64,000 nt of DNA, taken from positions 1-64,000 of the forward strand of contig JAKFUV010000009.1 of assembly GCA_021732485.1 (NCBI GenBank), read 5' to 3'. Source of the DNA: Hyphomicrobium sp. (lineage in GTDB: Bacteria; Pseudomonadota; Alphaproteobacteria; Rhizobiales; Hyphomicrobiaceae). A program made the translations under genes and the position numbers. Position 1 is the stretch's first letter, and each line of letters opens with the position of its first letter. The notes below the pieces were generated by a model, which saw only the letters and a program-made list of their open reading frames with translations, had not been told where the DNA came from and ran no database searches. Positions 55,795-64,000 of the stretch are shown here, piece after piece.

Positions 55795-57843
55795 GTGGAA
55801 TTAAGCCGCCCTTCGAACGTTTTGCCACCGACCCCAGCCCCGTCATGGATCAGCGGAGTGATCGATGGTCCGAATATAGCGAGTGCTCCAAAACAGCATA
55901 ATTATCGGCCAGATCTCGACGGATTGCGCGCAATCGCCGTTATCGCGGTTATCTTTTTTCATTTCGACGTTCCGGGATTTCCCGGCGGTTTTGCCGGCGT
56001 CGACGTATTTTTCGTTTTATTCGGGTATTTGATTACGCGGCTGATTTCCACAGCGGTCGAAAATGGCACATTTTCTATTGTCGATTTTTATGACCGCCGT
56101 ATTCGACGATTGTTTCCGGTTCTCGTCGTTGTTCTCATTTGCTCATCAGTTGCGGCGTTAGCTGTCCTCTCGCCCGAGGAATTGGCGCGGTTCGGTCGCA
56201 CATTGACCGGTGCGATGCTGTCGTTCAGCAATGTCGTTTTCTGGAAAAAGAGCGAATACTTTGGCCCTGCGGCGGATACGCTACCATTACTGCATACCTG
56301 GAGCCTCGGCATCGAGGAGCAGTTTTATCTCGTCTTCCCGTTGCTGTTTATTGCGCTGTGGCGGCGCGCGCGTCAGCGGCTGGCTGCGGTTATCATGGTC
56401 GCCACGGGACTGTCCTTCGCTCTCAGCGCGTGGGGTGTCTACCGCTACCCCGACGCGACGTTTTATCTGCTGCCGGCGCGAGCGTGGGAACTGTTGCTTG
56501 GCGCGTGTCTGGCTTTGCCGATCTTGCCGGCGCCGAAAACAATCGCGCAGAGAAACATCGCCGCCGGCGCGGGCCTCGCCGCAATCGCTGCCGCAACTAG
56601 CCTCTACAGTCATCAAACACCGTTTCCCGGCCTCGCTGCGTTGGTGCCATGCCTTGGTAGCGCGGCGGTGATTTGGGCAGGGTTGGAGCGCGTTGTGGCC
56701 CCGGTGGCCGCGAGCCCAGCGTCATACGGCGTTGGCCGGCTGCTGAGTGCTCGCCCACTCGTGGTGATCGGGCTGATGTCCTACAGCCTCTATCTTTGGC
56801 ACTGGCCGGTCCTCGTATTTGCCAAGCTCTGCCTGTTCGACCAACCGACGCCCGGCATGTCGCTGGCGCTGCTGGCCGCGATTTTCTGCCTGTCGTTTCT
56901 CAGTTGGAAATTTGTTGAAGTGCCGATGCGGCGAGGAGATCGCTTTTGGCCGCGTCGCTCGCAACGGTTTGCCGTCGTGGGGGTCGCTGTGACGGCGATA
57001 TCGTTGACCGGAACAGCCCTCGTCATCACCGACGGGTTGCCCGCGACGCGGTCGCAGAGCAGTGCCGCCCTAACCAACTTGACCAAAGACTACAGCCCGC
57101 TCCGCGAGCGCTGCCACGCCAACGGCGCTGGCGCTGAGACGTTCGAAAAAACCTGTAGTCTGGGCAGCGCCGACGGTCGCGACATTATCGTTTTGGCCGA
57201 CAGCCACGGTGCCGAGTTGAGCTTTGCGCTTGGCGAACTCGGCGAAAGGCATGGCTTGCGCGTTCGCCAGATGACTGCGTCGGGCTGCCCGCCATCAGTG
57301 AACTTCAATACCAAATTGCGACCATCGTGTTCGGTGCACGTCGAGAAAATGCTGGCTGCGCTGACCGCTGCGCGCCCTGCAACGATCGTCGTTACAGCGT
57401 TCTTTTCACAATGGAACGAGGCCCATCGATATCCGCTATTTTGGCGGGGGTTTGCGGAAGTCGTTCAGCGGCTGCGCGGCGCGGGCCATCGTGTGATCAT
57501 TATCGGCGGAACACCGCGCCATCCGTCGGGCAGCTTGCCCGAAACGCTCGCGCGGTGGGCCAAGTTCGGCAACGACCCCAGCACCTACACGTTTCACATC
57601 GACCAAGGTGCGACGTCGTTGATCGATGAACGCCTGAGGCGGCTCGCGAATGAGTCTGGGGGCTCCTTCGTCCCTTTGCTGGGGTACCTTTGTGGCGCGG
57701 GCGATCGATGCAGAGGCTATCAAAACGGGCAAGCCCTCTACTTCGACGACAATCACATCAGCCTGAGCACGGCGCGGCGTGTCGCCCATGACCTAGTGTT
57801 GCCATTGCTCGTCTCGAACGCCAGCCGCATCGCGACGCCGTAG
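55795..57843 (+). CDS. OafA/YrhL-type membrane acyltransferase with SGNH domain
   Basis: A 682-residue protein that probably O-acylates a cell-surface polysaccharide. The N-terminal acyltransferase-3 domain (about 40-390) has roughly ten membrane segments, the conserved DGLRAIAVIAVIFFHF with the catalytic His, GGFAGVDVFFVLFGYLIT and WSLGIEEQFYLVFP. A linker leads to a C-terminal SGNH hydrolase-like domain (about 450-680) with ADSHGAELSFAL (Ser replaced by the usual DSH form of this group) and the Asp/His pair in DDNHISLS. GTG 55795 is the start, with GGCGGAAA upstream. It stands alone, with no glycan operon beside it. Confidence 0.9.
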   Translation: MELSRPSNVLPPTPAPSWISGVIDGPNIASAPKQHNYRPDLDGLRAIAVIAVIFFHFDVPGFPGGFAGVDVFFVLFGYLITRLISTAVENGTFSIVDFYDRRIRRLFPVLVVVLICSSVAALAVLSPEELARFGRTLTGAMLSFSNVVFWKKSEYFGPAADTLPLLHTWSLGIEEQFYLVFPLLFIALWRRARQRLAAVIMVATGLSFALSAWGVYRYPDATFYLLPARAWELLLGACLALPILPAPKTIAQRNIAAGAGLAAIAAATSLYSHQTPFPGLAALVPCLGSAAVIWAGLERVVAPVAASPASYGVGRLLSARPLVVIGLMSYSLYLWHWPVLVFAKLCLFDQPTPGMSLALLAAIFCLSFLSWKFVEVPMRRGDRFWPRRSQRFAVVGVAVTAISLTGTALVITDGLPATRSQSSAALTNLTKDYSPLRERCHANGAGAETFEKTCSLGSADGRDIIVLADSHGAELSFALGELGERHGLRVRQMTASGCPPSVNFNTKLRPSCSVHVEKMLAALTAARPATIVVTAFFSQWNEAHRYPLFWRGFAEVVQRLRGAGHRVIIIGGTPRHPSGSLPETLARWAKFGNDPSTYTFHIDQGATSLIDERLRRLANESGGSFVPLLGYLCGAGDRCRGYQNGQALYFDDNHISLSTARRVAHDLVLPLLVSNASRIATP

Positions 57844-57938
57844 CTGATCGCCGCCTTCGCTCGATCCGGCAGCTTGCTTGGCAGCTAGCCGTCCGTCAAA
57901 TTGAAGATACGGCAGAAATTTTATGCGGAGGATCAAGC

Positions 57939-58856
57939 ATGAGCTGGCTACCGGCACCAGATCCCAAGCAAGGCGATGCCCACGCGTGCGCCGCGATCGA
58001 ACAGGTCATCGTGCCACGGGCTCGCGACCTTGGCGGCTTTTCGGTGCGCCGGGCGCTACCGGCGGCGGGGCGTCAGATGGTCGGCCCGTTTATCTTCTTC
58101 GATCAAATGGGGCCTGCTGAATTTCTCATCGGCAATGGCATCGACGTTCGCCCGCACCCCCACATCGGGCTGGCGACCGTCACGTACTTATTCGAGGGTG
58201 AAATTTTTCATCGCGACAGTCTTGGGACCGCGCAAGCCATTCACGCCGGCGACCTCAATCTGATGACCGCCGGGAGCGGTATTGTGCATTCGGAGCGCGA
58301 GACGAGCGACGCGAAGGCAAGCACGCGCCGATTGTTTGGAATACAAGCGTGGGCTGCATTGCCGAAACACGCCGAAGAGCGCGCGGCTGATTTTCGGCAC
58401 TATGATGCCCGCGACCTGCCGCGCATCGAAGACGGTGGCAAGCGCGTGCGCGTTATCATGGGTTCGCTGTATGGCGAAACATCGCCGGCTGCATTCCCGC
58501 ATCCAGCCATCTACGCCGAAGCGGTTCTGGCGCCGGGGGCCATCTTGCCACTCGACCCGGACTACGACGAGCGGGCGATTTATATCGCCAGCGGCGAGAT
58601 CGATATTGCAGGCGACCGATTTGGCGATGGGCGGCTTCTCGTCTTCCGACCCGGTGACCGGATTTCGATCCTGGCACTCTCGAACGCGCGATTGATGTTG
58701 CTTGGCGGCGAGCCCATGGACGGTCCACGGCACATATGGTGGAATTTCGTCTCGTCGTCGAAGGATCGCATCGACGCCGCCAAGGCCGACTGGCGCGCTG
58801 GACGTTTCGCCCTCGTGCCGGGCGACGGTACAGACTTCATCCCGCTTCCCGAGTGA
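57939..58856 (+). CDS. Pirin family protein
   Basis: A 305-residue bicupin of the pirin family. The N-terminal cupin has the metal-binding pattern DVRPHPHIGLATVTYLFEGE, followed by HRDSLGTAQAIHAGDLNLMTAG and GIVHSE. The C-terminal pirin domain includes LPLDPDYDERAIYIASGEID and LGGEPMDGPRHIWWNFV. Bacterial pirins have quercetinase or regulatory roles; the role here is unknown. GGAGGATC lies 8 bases before ATG 57939. The next gene follows after 64 bases. Confidence 0.92.
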   Translation: MSWLPAPDPKQGDAHACAAIEQVIVPRARDLGGFSVRRALPAAGRQMVGPFIFFDQMGPAEFLIGNGIDVRPHPHIGLATVTYLFEGEIFHRDSLGTAQAIHAGDLNLMTAGSGIVHSERETSDAKASTRRLFGIQAWAALPKHAEERAADFRHYDARDLPRIEDGGKRVRVIMGSLYGETSPAAFPHPAIYAEAVLAPGAILPLDPDYDERAIYIASGEIDIAGDRFGDGRLLVFRPGDRISILALSNARLMLLGGEPMDGPRHIWWNFVSSSKDRIDAAKADWRAGRFALVPGDGTDFIPLPE

Positions 58857-58920
58857 TGCAGGCCGTAACGACACTTGCTCCAAGCGGCGCAGTCCGCCAA
58901 AGTTCGCGCATGGGACCCGC

Positions 58921-60438
58921 ATGGTGACTGAGACCCCGGCTGTTCGACACGATGCCACTGCCAGTCGGCGCGGGCTCGCGGCTCAGCCGGCCGGGCTATC
59001 GACGCTGTTCTTCACCGAACTTTGGGAGCGGTTTTCCTACTACGGCATGCGAGCGCTGCTGACGCTCTTCATGGTGGCAGCGATCGCCGACGGCGGCCTT
59101 GGGTTCACGACGGCAGAAGCTGGCCGCATCTACGGCAATTATACGATGGCCGTTTATATGCTGGCGATCCCCGGCGGGTTCATCGCCGACCAGGTGCTCG
59201 GTGCACGCCGCGCCGTGCTCATCGGCGGCACGATGATCGCGCTTGGCCACTATGCTCTCGCCTGGCCGGCGCAGATGACGTTTTATATCGGCCTTGTGCT
59301 GATTGCGCTCGGAACCGGGTTGTTCAAGCCGAACATCACAGCTCTCGTCGGAGCACTCTATGAAAAATCCGATACGCGGCGCGATGCCGGGTTTTCAATT
59401 TTCTACATGGGCATCAACATCGGCGGGTTTTTAGCGCCGATCGTCACCGGTTTTTTAGCGCAAAGTTCGATTTTCAAATCGTGGCTCGAGAGCAACGGCT
59501 TTGATCCAACGAAAAGCTGGCACTGGGGATTTGCCGCAGCCGGCGTCGGCATGACGATCGCAATGATCATCTTCTTGCGTCGATCGCGCGGGCTGCCCGA
59601 TACGCGCGACACGTCGCTGCCCCTCACCACCGAGGGGCGGCGCGATGTTCTGCGTGGTGGGGCGATGATCGTGCTTGGAACGCTGGCGCTTTTCGCACTG
59701 GCATTCCTGTCGGATGTGGACGGCTGGACCTGGTTGCGCTGGCTGTTTCTGGCGCTGCCGGTCGCTGGCATCGCCTACGCCGTGCGCCAGCCCGGCGATG
59801 ACGCCCAGCGCCTTGCCGCCATCGGCGTGCTGTTTATTGCCGCGATGATCTTTTGGGCGGTGTTCGAACAGGCCGGCACCACAATCGCTTTGTTCGCCGA
59901 CCAGCTGACGCGTGGCGACATCGCCGGCATTGCGTTTCCGTCGGCGTGGTTTCAATCGATCAATCCGGTGTTCGTTATTCTACTGACGCCGATGTTTGCG
60001 GCATTGTGGATGCGATTACGGGATCGGCAGCCGGCGCCGGCGATCAAGTTCGCTGTTGGCCTCATCCTGTTGTCGGCATCGTTCCTTCTGATGGTTCCGG
60101 CCGCGACTCTTGCGGCCAGCGGCCGCGTGTCGCCGCTATGGCTGGTTGGTCTGTTCTTGCTGCAAACGATGGGCGAGTTGCTGATCAGCCCCGTCGGCCT
60201 ATCGACGATGACGAAGCTTGCGCCGGCTCGTACGACCGGCTTCGTGCTCGGGCTTTGGTTTCTTGCATCAGCTTTCGGCAACAAGTTAGCTGGCGTGTTG
60301 GGCGGCGGGTTCACGGGTTCTGATCCAAGCGCGATGGCATATGGTTTCTTGATGCAAGCGGGACTCGTCGCACTGGCGGCAGCGCTGCTGTTTGCGGCGG
60401 CGCCGTGGGTGCGCAAACTATCGGCGTCGGCCGATTAA
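58921..60438 (+). CDS. POT family proton-dependent peptide transporter
   Basis: A 505-residue major-facilitator-fold transporter that imports di- and tripeptides with protons. The POT signature ELWERFSYYGMRALLTLFM near residue 30 is the ExxERFxYY motif; GGFIADQVLGARRAV, GLFKPNITALVG and FSIFYMGINIGG follow. About 14 hydrophobic segments are present. ATG 58921 is preferred; the frame continues upstream into the pirin gene. A 154-base gap separates it from accA. Confidence 0.92.
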   Translation: MVTETPAVRHDATASRRGLAAQPAGLSTLFFTELWERFSYYGMRALLTLFMVAAIADGGLGFTTAEAGRIYGNYTMAVYMLAIPGGFIADQVLGARRAVLIGGTMIALGHYALAWPAQMTFYIGLVLIALGTGLFKPNITALVGALYEKSDTRRDAGFSIFYMGINIGGFLAPIVTGFLAQSSIFKSWLESNGFDPTKSWHWGFAAAGVGMTIAMIIFLRRSRGLPDTRDTSLPLTTEGRRDVLRGGAMIVLGTLALFALAFLSDVDGWTWLRWLFLALPVAGIAYAVRQPGDDAQRLAAIGVLFIAAMIFWAVFEQAGTTIALFADQLTRGDIAGIAFPSAWFQSINPVFVILLTPMFAALWMRLRDRQPAPAIKFAVGLILLSASFLLMVPAATLAASGRVSPLWLVGLFLLQTMGELLISPVGLSTMTKLAPARTTGFVLGLWFLASAFGNKLAGVLGGGFTGSDPSAMAYGFLMQAGLVALAAALLFAAAPWVRKLSASAD

Positions 60439-60592
60439 CCCTTGTTCTGCAAATGCTGACTGGGGCCGGGTCAAACTCGCACCATGCCGCCTTGACACCT
60501 ACCGCGCGCGAGGGCGATTGTTCGCCGCTGATGGCCGTGAGACGCCTTGCCAATGCGCGATCCGGCTGCAATTTTTCAAAAGGCTTTAACCC

Positions 60593-61558
60593 GTGAGTGT
60601 TTCGAACGCCCTGCGCACCTACCTGGATTTCGAAAAACCGATCCTCGAACTCGAAAACAAAGTGGCTGAGTTGAAGGCGTTGCAGAAGGACGGCAAGGGT
60701 CCGCAAATCGCCGACGAGATCACCAAGCTCGAACAGAAAGCCAAGGCGGCACTGCTCGATACCTACCAGAAATTGACGCCGTGGCAGAAAACGCTGGTCG
60801 CCCGCCACCCTGAGCGGCCGCACTGCCTGGATTTTGTCAATGGGCTGATTGAGGATTTCACGCCGCTGGCCGGTGACCGCTATTTCGCCGAGGACGAAGC
60901 CATCGTCGCCGGCATGGGGCGCTTTCGCGGCCGCGCGGTGCTGGTCATGGGTCACGAAAAAGGTTCCGATACCGAAAGCCGCATCAAGCATAACTTCGGC
61001 ATGGCGAAGCCGGAAGGCTATCGCAAAGCCGTGCGGCTGATGGAAATGGCCGACCGCTTCAATCTGCCGGTGATCACGTTCATTGATACGCCGGGTGCCT
61101 ATCCCGGCATCGGCGCCGAAGAGCGCGGCCAAGCCGAGGCCATCGCACGGTCAACGGAGTGTTGCCTGAAACTCGGCGTGCCGATCGTCGCCGTCGTCGT
61201 CGGCGAAGGCGGATCGGGCGGCGCCATCGCCATCGCCACCGCCAACCGGATTTTGATGCTCGAGCATGCCATCTATTCAGTGATCTCACCGGAAGGTGCG
61301 GCCTCGATCATCTGGCGCGACAGCAACAAAAAAGAAGAAGCCGCGACCAACATGAAAATCACGGCGCAGGACTTGGACCAGCTCGGCGTCATCGATGTCA
61401 TCATCAAGGAGCCGGCCGGCGGCGCCCACCGCGATCGTGATTCGGTCATCATCGCGACGGGCAATGCGATCCAGCGGATCTTGTCGGAATTTGACGGCAA
61501 ATCAGCCGATGAGATTCGCCGCCAACGCCATGACCGGTTCTTGTCGATCGGCCGCTGA
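60593..61558 (+). CDS. accA: Acetyl-CoA carboxylase carboxyltransferase alpha subunit
   Basis: A 321-residue subunit that with AccD transfers the carboxyl group from biotin to acetyl-CoA, the first step of fatty acid synthesis. Typical segments are TYLDFEKPILELENKVAELK, RPHCLDFVNGLIEDF, FGMAKPEGYRKAVRLMEMA, FIDTPGAYPGIGAEERGQ and VVGEGGSGGAIAIATANRIL. The start is GTG 60593. XerD and AccA in this order are common in Alphaproteobacteria; here four accessory genes lie between them. Confidence 0.96.
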   Translation: MSVSNALRTYLDFEKPILELENKVAELKALQKDGKGPQIADEITKLEQKAKAALLDTYQKLTPWQKTLVARHPERPHCLDFVNGLIEDFTPLAGDRYFAEDEAIVAGMGRFRGRAVLVMGHEKGSDTESRIKHNFGMAKPEGYRKAVRLMEMADRFNLPVITFIDTPGAYPGIGAEERGQAEAIARSTECCLKLGVPIVAVVVGEGGSGGAIAIATANRILMLEHAIYSVISPEGAASIIWRDSNKKEEAATNMKITAQDLDQLGVIDVIIKEPAGGAHRDRDSVIIATGNAIQRILSEFDGKSADEIRRQRHDRFLSIGR

Positions 61559-61831
61559 TCGCTGATATTTTTAAAGGTTCTCAAGACTTTGGCGCTGCAT
61601 GCCTTGCCCCGGCCTCGCCCTATTTTTCGCTATACACTGTAATGTGCCGCGGCGTTCAGCGGGTTGACATCGCGCCGCTCGAAACCGCACAACGGCGCAT
61701 AATCAATGTCGCTTATGTTGTCGGCAGTTGCGATGCGTTTCGACGGGATCATGCCGGGCCAGATGGCGGTGCGGCACTTGAAGAAGGCAATATGCGTGCG
61801 CGCAGCAGGGCGACCAACGCAACACGCGACG

Positions 61832-62845
61832 ATGGTGGGACGTCTTGGGCTGTGGCGGCGTCAGGGTCTGCGGCTGCGCTTGGCGTTTCTCATCGCCTCA
61901 ATGACGGCGCTGGCGGCTTGCTCGAGTGCCCCGGTCATTCTGCCGCCATCTGAAGTTCCGCTCGCAAAAGACGTGCTCGATCTGCTGGCCAAGAAAGGCA
62001 TGCAGCCGGGATCGCCGATCTTCGTGCGCATCTTCAAGGAAGAGTCCGAACTCGAAATCTGGAAGCAGCGCGATGACGGTCGCTTCTATCATTTCAAGAC
62101 CTACCCGATCTGCAACTGGTCCGGCGACATCGGCCCGAAGCTGGCGCAAGGCGACCGGCAGGCGCCGGAGGGCTTCTACACCATCACGCCGACCCTGATG
62201 AACCCGAACTCGAAGTTCTATCTGTCGTTCAACGTCGGCTATCCCAACAGCTACGATCGATCGTATGGCCGCACCGGCGACTCGGTGATGGTACACGGCA
62301 AGTGCCGGTCCGCCGGCTGCTACGCCATGACCGATGCCTTGATGGAAGAGATCTACGGTTTGACGCGCGAAACACTCAAGGCAGGCCACCCCAGTTTTCC
62401 GGTTCATGCTTTTCCATTCCGCATGACGGACGAGCGCATGGCGCAGCTCAAGACCCACAAATGGCATTTGTTCTGGCGCACGCTCAAGCAGGGCTATGAT
62501 CACTTCGAAACGCATCGCATTCCGCCAACGGTTGCTGTGTGCGAACGGCGCTATGTCGTCAACGTGGCCGATCCAGGCCGGCTCGATGCGGCCGGTCAAT
62601 GCCCGCCATTCCAGCGGCCGGTGATCGCGGCGTTCACGCCGTTGCCGGAACCGGCCAATATTACCATTGCTGACGGCACCAAATTCAAGGGCTTGGTCAG
62701 CGCCGACGTGGATCCGACACTGGCCGATATTAACGCGGCGCGCTCTGGGGCAGGCGTCGGTCCGCAGGCCGCCGGCGCCACAGGCGCGACGACCACGCCG
62801 GCCACTAACGGCAGCTTGCAGCCGACATCGGCGCAGGCGCAGTAA
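61832..62845 (+). CDS. YafK-like L,D-transpeptidase lipoprotein
   Basis: A 337-residue lipoprotein: signal with lipobox LAAC (Cys29), then a YkuD/YafK-type L,D-transpeptidase domain (about 40-250). The catalytic motif is HGKCRSAGCYAMTD with the nucleophile Cys; GDRQAPEGFYTITPTLMNPN and YPNSYDRSYGRTGDSV are family features. Such enzymes attach proteins to, or trim, peptidoglycan through meso-DAP; YafK releases Lpp. The tail is Ala/Thr-rich. ATG 61832 is chosen for the signal peptide; an upstream in-frame start at 61706 would bury it. A paralogue follows 32 bases later. Confidence 0.88.
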   Translation: MVGRLGLWRRQGLRLRLAFLIASMTALAACSSAPVILPPSEVPLAKDVLDLLAKKGMQPGSPIFVRIFKEESELEIWKQRDDGRFYHFKTYPICNWSGDIGPKLAQGDRQAPEGFYTITPTLMNPNSKFYLSFNVGYPNSYDRSYGRTGDSVMVHGKCRSAGCYAMTDALMEEIYGLTRETLKAGHPSFPVHAFPFRMTDERMAQLKTHKWHLFWRTLKQGYDHFETHRIPPTVAVCERRYVVNVADPGRLDAAGQCPPFQRPVIAAFTPLPEPANITIADGTKFKGLVSADVDPTLADINAARSGAGVGPQAAGATGATTTPATNGSLQPTSAQAQ

Positions 62846-62877
62846 TCAACTCATCAACGCGTTCCAGAGGCCGCCTG

Positions 62878-63768
62878 ATGGCCGCGCATAGCGCCGTGAT
62901 ACCCCGCAACAAACGCCGCCGCCGGATTATCCGCGCAGCGCTGGCCGTGTCGTTTCTCGTGGCGATCGCGGCCTTAGCTTTTTTCGCTCCGGTTTTGCGT
63001 CACCTCGGCGACAGCGGCGATGACGGTACGATCGCTTATGAGCGTGCCAAACGGCGCTGGATGGCGAGTTGGGGCATGGCGATGCCCGGCGCGCCGGATG
63101 TGACGCGCTTGTCTCAGCGCCTCGCCGAGCATGGAGTTGCGGCGGGCGCTCCGATCTTCATGCGTATTTTCAAGCGCGAGTTTGAACTCGAACTGTGGAT
63201 GCGGCGCGACGGCGTGTTTCACCGCTTCGCCATCTATCCGATTTGCCGTTGGTCAGGAACGCTCGGGCCGAAGTTACGGCAAGGCGATCACCAAACGCCC
63301 GAAGGCGTCTATACGGTCGATGCCGGCGCCCTCAATCCCAACAGCAAGTGGTATCGCTCATTCAACCTTGGCTTTCCCAACGCCTACGATGCTGCGCACG
63401 ACCGCACGGGTTCGTTCATCATGGTTCACGGCGGCTGTGCATCGGTCGGCTGCTTTGCCATGACGAACGCACAGATGTCCGAGATCTGGCAATTGGTAAC
63501 TGCGGCGCTGTCGGCAGGGCAAAAGCGCTTTCAGGTGCAAGTGATGCCGTTTCGGCTTTCGGATCAGTCGCTCGCCGCCTACGGCAATCATCCCGATATT
63601 TCGTTTTGGCGCACTCTCAAGACCGGCAGCGATCTGTTTGATCGGACCCTGCTGCCGCCGCGCGTGCGCATCTGTCAAAAATCCTATCAATTCGAGGCTG
63701 CGCAACTAGGCACGACGGGCGCTGCGGCGATCGAAGTGGCGTGCCGACGGGAGCCGGACAAAAGCTGA
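62878..63768 (+). CDS. YafK-like L,D-transpeptidase, membrane anchored
   Basis: A 296-residue paralogue of the preceding protein. A basic N terminus (NKRRRRIIR) and one hydrophobic segment (20-38) form a signal anchor rather than a lipobox. The L,D-transpeptidase domain shows GDHQTPEGVYTVDAGALNPN, FPNAYDAAHDRTGSFIM and the catalytic HGGCASVGCFAMTN. The two genes are 32 bases apart and clearly arose by tandem duplication. The different anchors suggest outer- versus inner-membrane placement (inference). Confidence 0.88.
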   Translation: MAAHSAVIPRNKRRRRIIRAALAVSFLVAIAALAFFAPVLRHLGDSGDDGTIAYERAKRRWMASWGMAMPGAPDVTRLSQRLAEHGVAAGAPIFMRIFKREFELELWMRRDGVFHRFAIYPICRWSGTLGPKLRQGDHQTPEGVYTVDAGALNPNSKWYRSFNLGFPNAYDAAHDRTGSFIMVHGGCASVGCFAMTNAQMSEIWQLVTAALSAGQKRFQVQVMPFRLSDQSLAAYGNHPDISFWRTLKTGSDLFDRTLLPPRVRICQKSYQFEAAQLGTTGAAAIEVACRREPDKS

Positions 63769-63899
63769 GCCCCGCAGCATCGAAACAGCTTTGCAGTGTC
63801 GGCAAAATGACACTTCAAATCCTGAGCTTACGAGGTATGTTGCGTCACGCACGGTTGGCGTGCATTCGAGTCAATCAACGGACGAACGACGGATCGATT

Positions 63900-64000
63900 G
63901 TGCGCAAACTGGTCAAATTCGCAACGGCCGTATTGACGTTGGTGATCGCGTCATCGGCCGCCGTGCCGGTGGCGAGCGCGCTCTCCATCGAGCTCAAGGA
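63900..64000 (+). CDS. Start of an exported protein, cut by the window edge
   Basis: The open frame from GTG 63900 encodes RKLVKFATAVLTLVIASSAA and continues VPVASALSIELK at the edge. This is a good signal peptide with possible cleavage after ASA. An in-frame ATG at 63837 would add 21 residues before the signal, so GTG 63900 is preferred; its ribosome site is weak. It might be a further cell-envelope gene after the two L,D-transpeptidases. Family cannot be told from 33 residues. Confidence 0.5.
   Translation, partial: MRKLVKFATAVLTLVIASSAAVPVASALSIELK

Noticed and set aside
61664-61703. TTGACA followed by CATAAT as a promoter before the first L,D-transpeptidase gene
   Set aside because: The spacing is about 28 bases, too long for a sigma-70 promoter.

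Overview
The window is a GC-rich alphaproteobacterial chromosome segment with tightly packed genes. It most likely comes from a methylotrophic member of the Hyphomicrobiales (Hyphomicrobium-like; the genus is inference). The strongest evidence is a serine-cycle cluster (serine-glyoxylate aminotransferase, malyl-CoA lyase, both malate thiokinase subunits and a methylotroph-type PEP carboxylase) together with crotonyl-CoA carboxylase/reductase of the ethylmalonyl-CoA pathway. The rest of the gene content fits: cobST, CIO-type cytochrome bd, alphaproteobacterial CarD/FdxA/SUV3-like helicase synteny, and the aroKB-HlyC/CorC and xerD-accA neighbourhoods.

Layout. 1-877 has no credible gene but carries two copies of a GC-rich double-hairpin repeat. 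878-6841: FkbM methyltransferase; ccr with its terminator; a LysR regulator; a divergent SbtA-type bicarbonate transporter with a PII-like partner; a K+ channel with a degenerate cyclic-nucleotide domain. 6894-11249: a PP2C/FHA/Ser-Thr kinase signalling set, the kinase ending in a seven-bladed WD40 propeller. 11406-13836: cytochrome bd oxidase. 13837-20715: a third repeat copy, an SNase-like protein, secreted proteins of unknown role, a fatty acid desaturase and PrmB. 20736-28248: serine cycle genes on the minus strand, followed by an atypical response regulator and tRNA-Arg(CCU). 29673-35128: a 1458-residue RTX/cadherin-like protein and a second SNase-like protein. 35145-49890: carD, fdxA, an S4 protein, a SUV3-like helicase, a DUF3108 protein, rpmB, a phytase-like protein, cobT, cobS, a J-domain protein, bolA and a CorC-type transporter. 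49972-64000: fused aroKB, a small membrane protein, a TPR-like periplasmic protein, xerD, a PPOX-fold protein, an acyltransferase, pirin, a POT transporter, accA, two tandem YafK-like L,D-transpeptidases and the start of one further exported protein.

How the genes fit together. PEPC fixes bicarbonate in the serine cycle and Ccr fixes CO2 in glyoxylate regeneration. A bicarbonate transporter under a PII-like protein next to ccr is therefore a plausible carbon-supply module (inference). CobST insert cobalt into the B12 ring, and the ethylmalonyl-CoA pathway needs adenosylcobalamin mutases. An intrinsic terminator directly after sga separates it from mcl-mtkA-mtkB-ppc, so the cluster is probably not one simple operon.

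The most unusual items are: the double-hairpin repeat family with compensatory stem changes; a 46-bp palindromic repeat that begins one base after the stop codons of two unrelated genes; the ccr-LysR-SbtA-PII-K+ channel neighbourhood; the response regulator without its phospho-acceptor Asp beside the serine cycle; CarD with a long histone-H1-like tail; two SNase-like proteins that each lack a different catalytic residue; and the alternating domain array of the RTX protein. I saw no CRISPR array, insertion sequence, prophage or rRNA operon.
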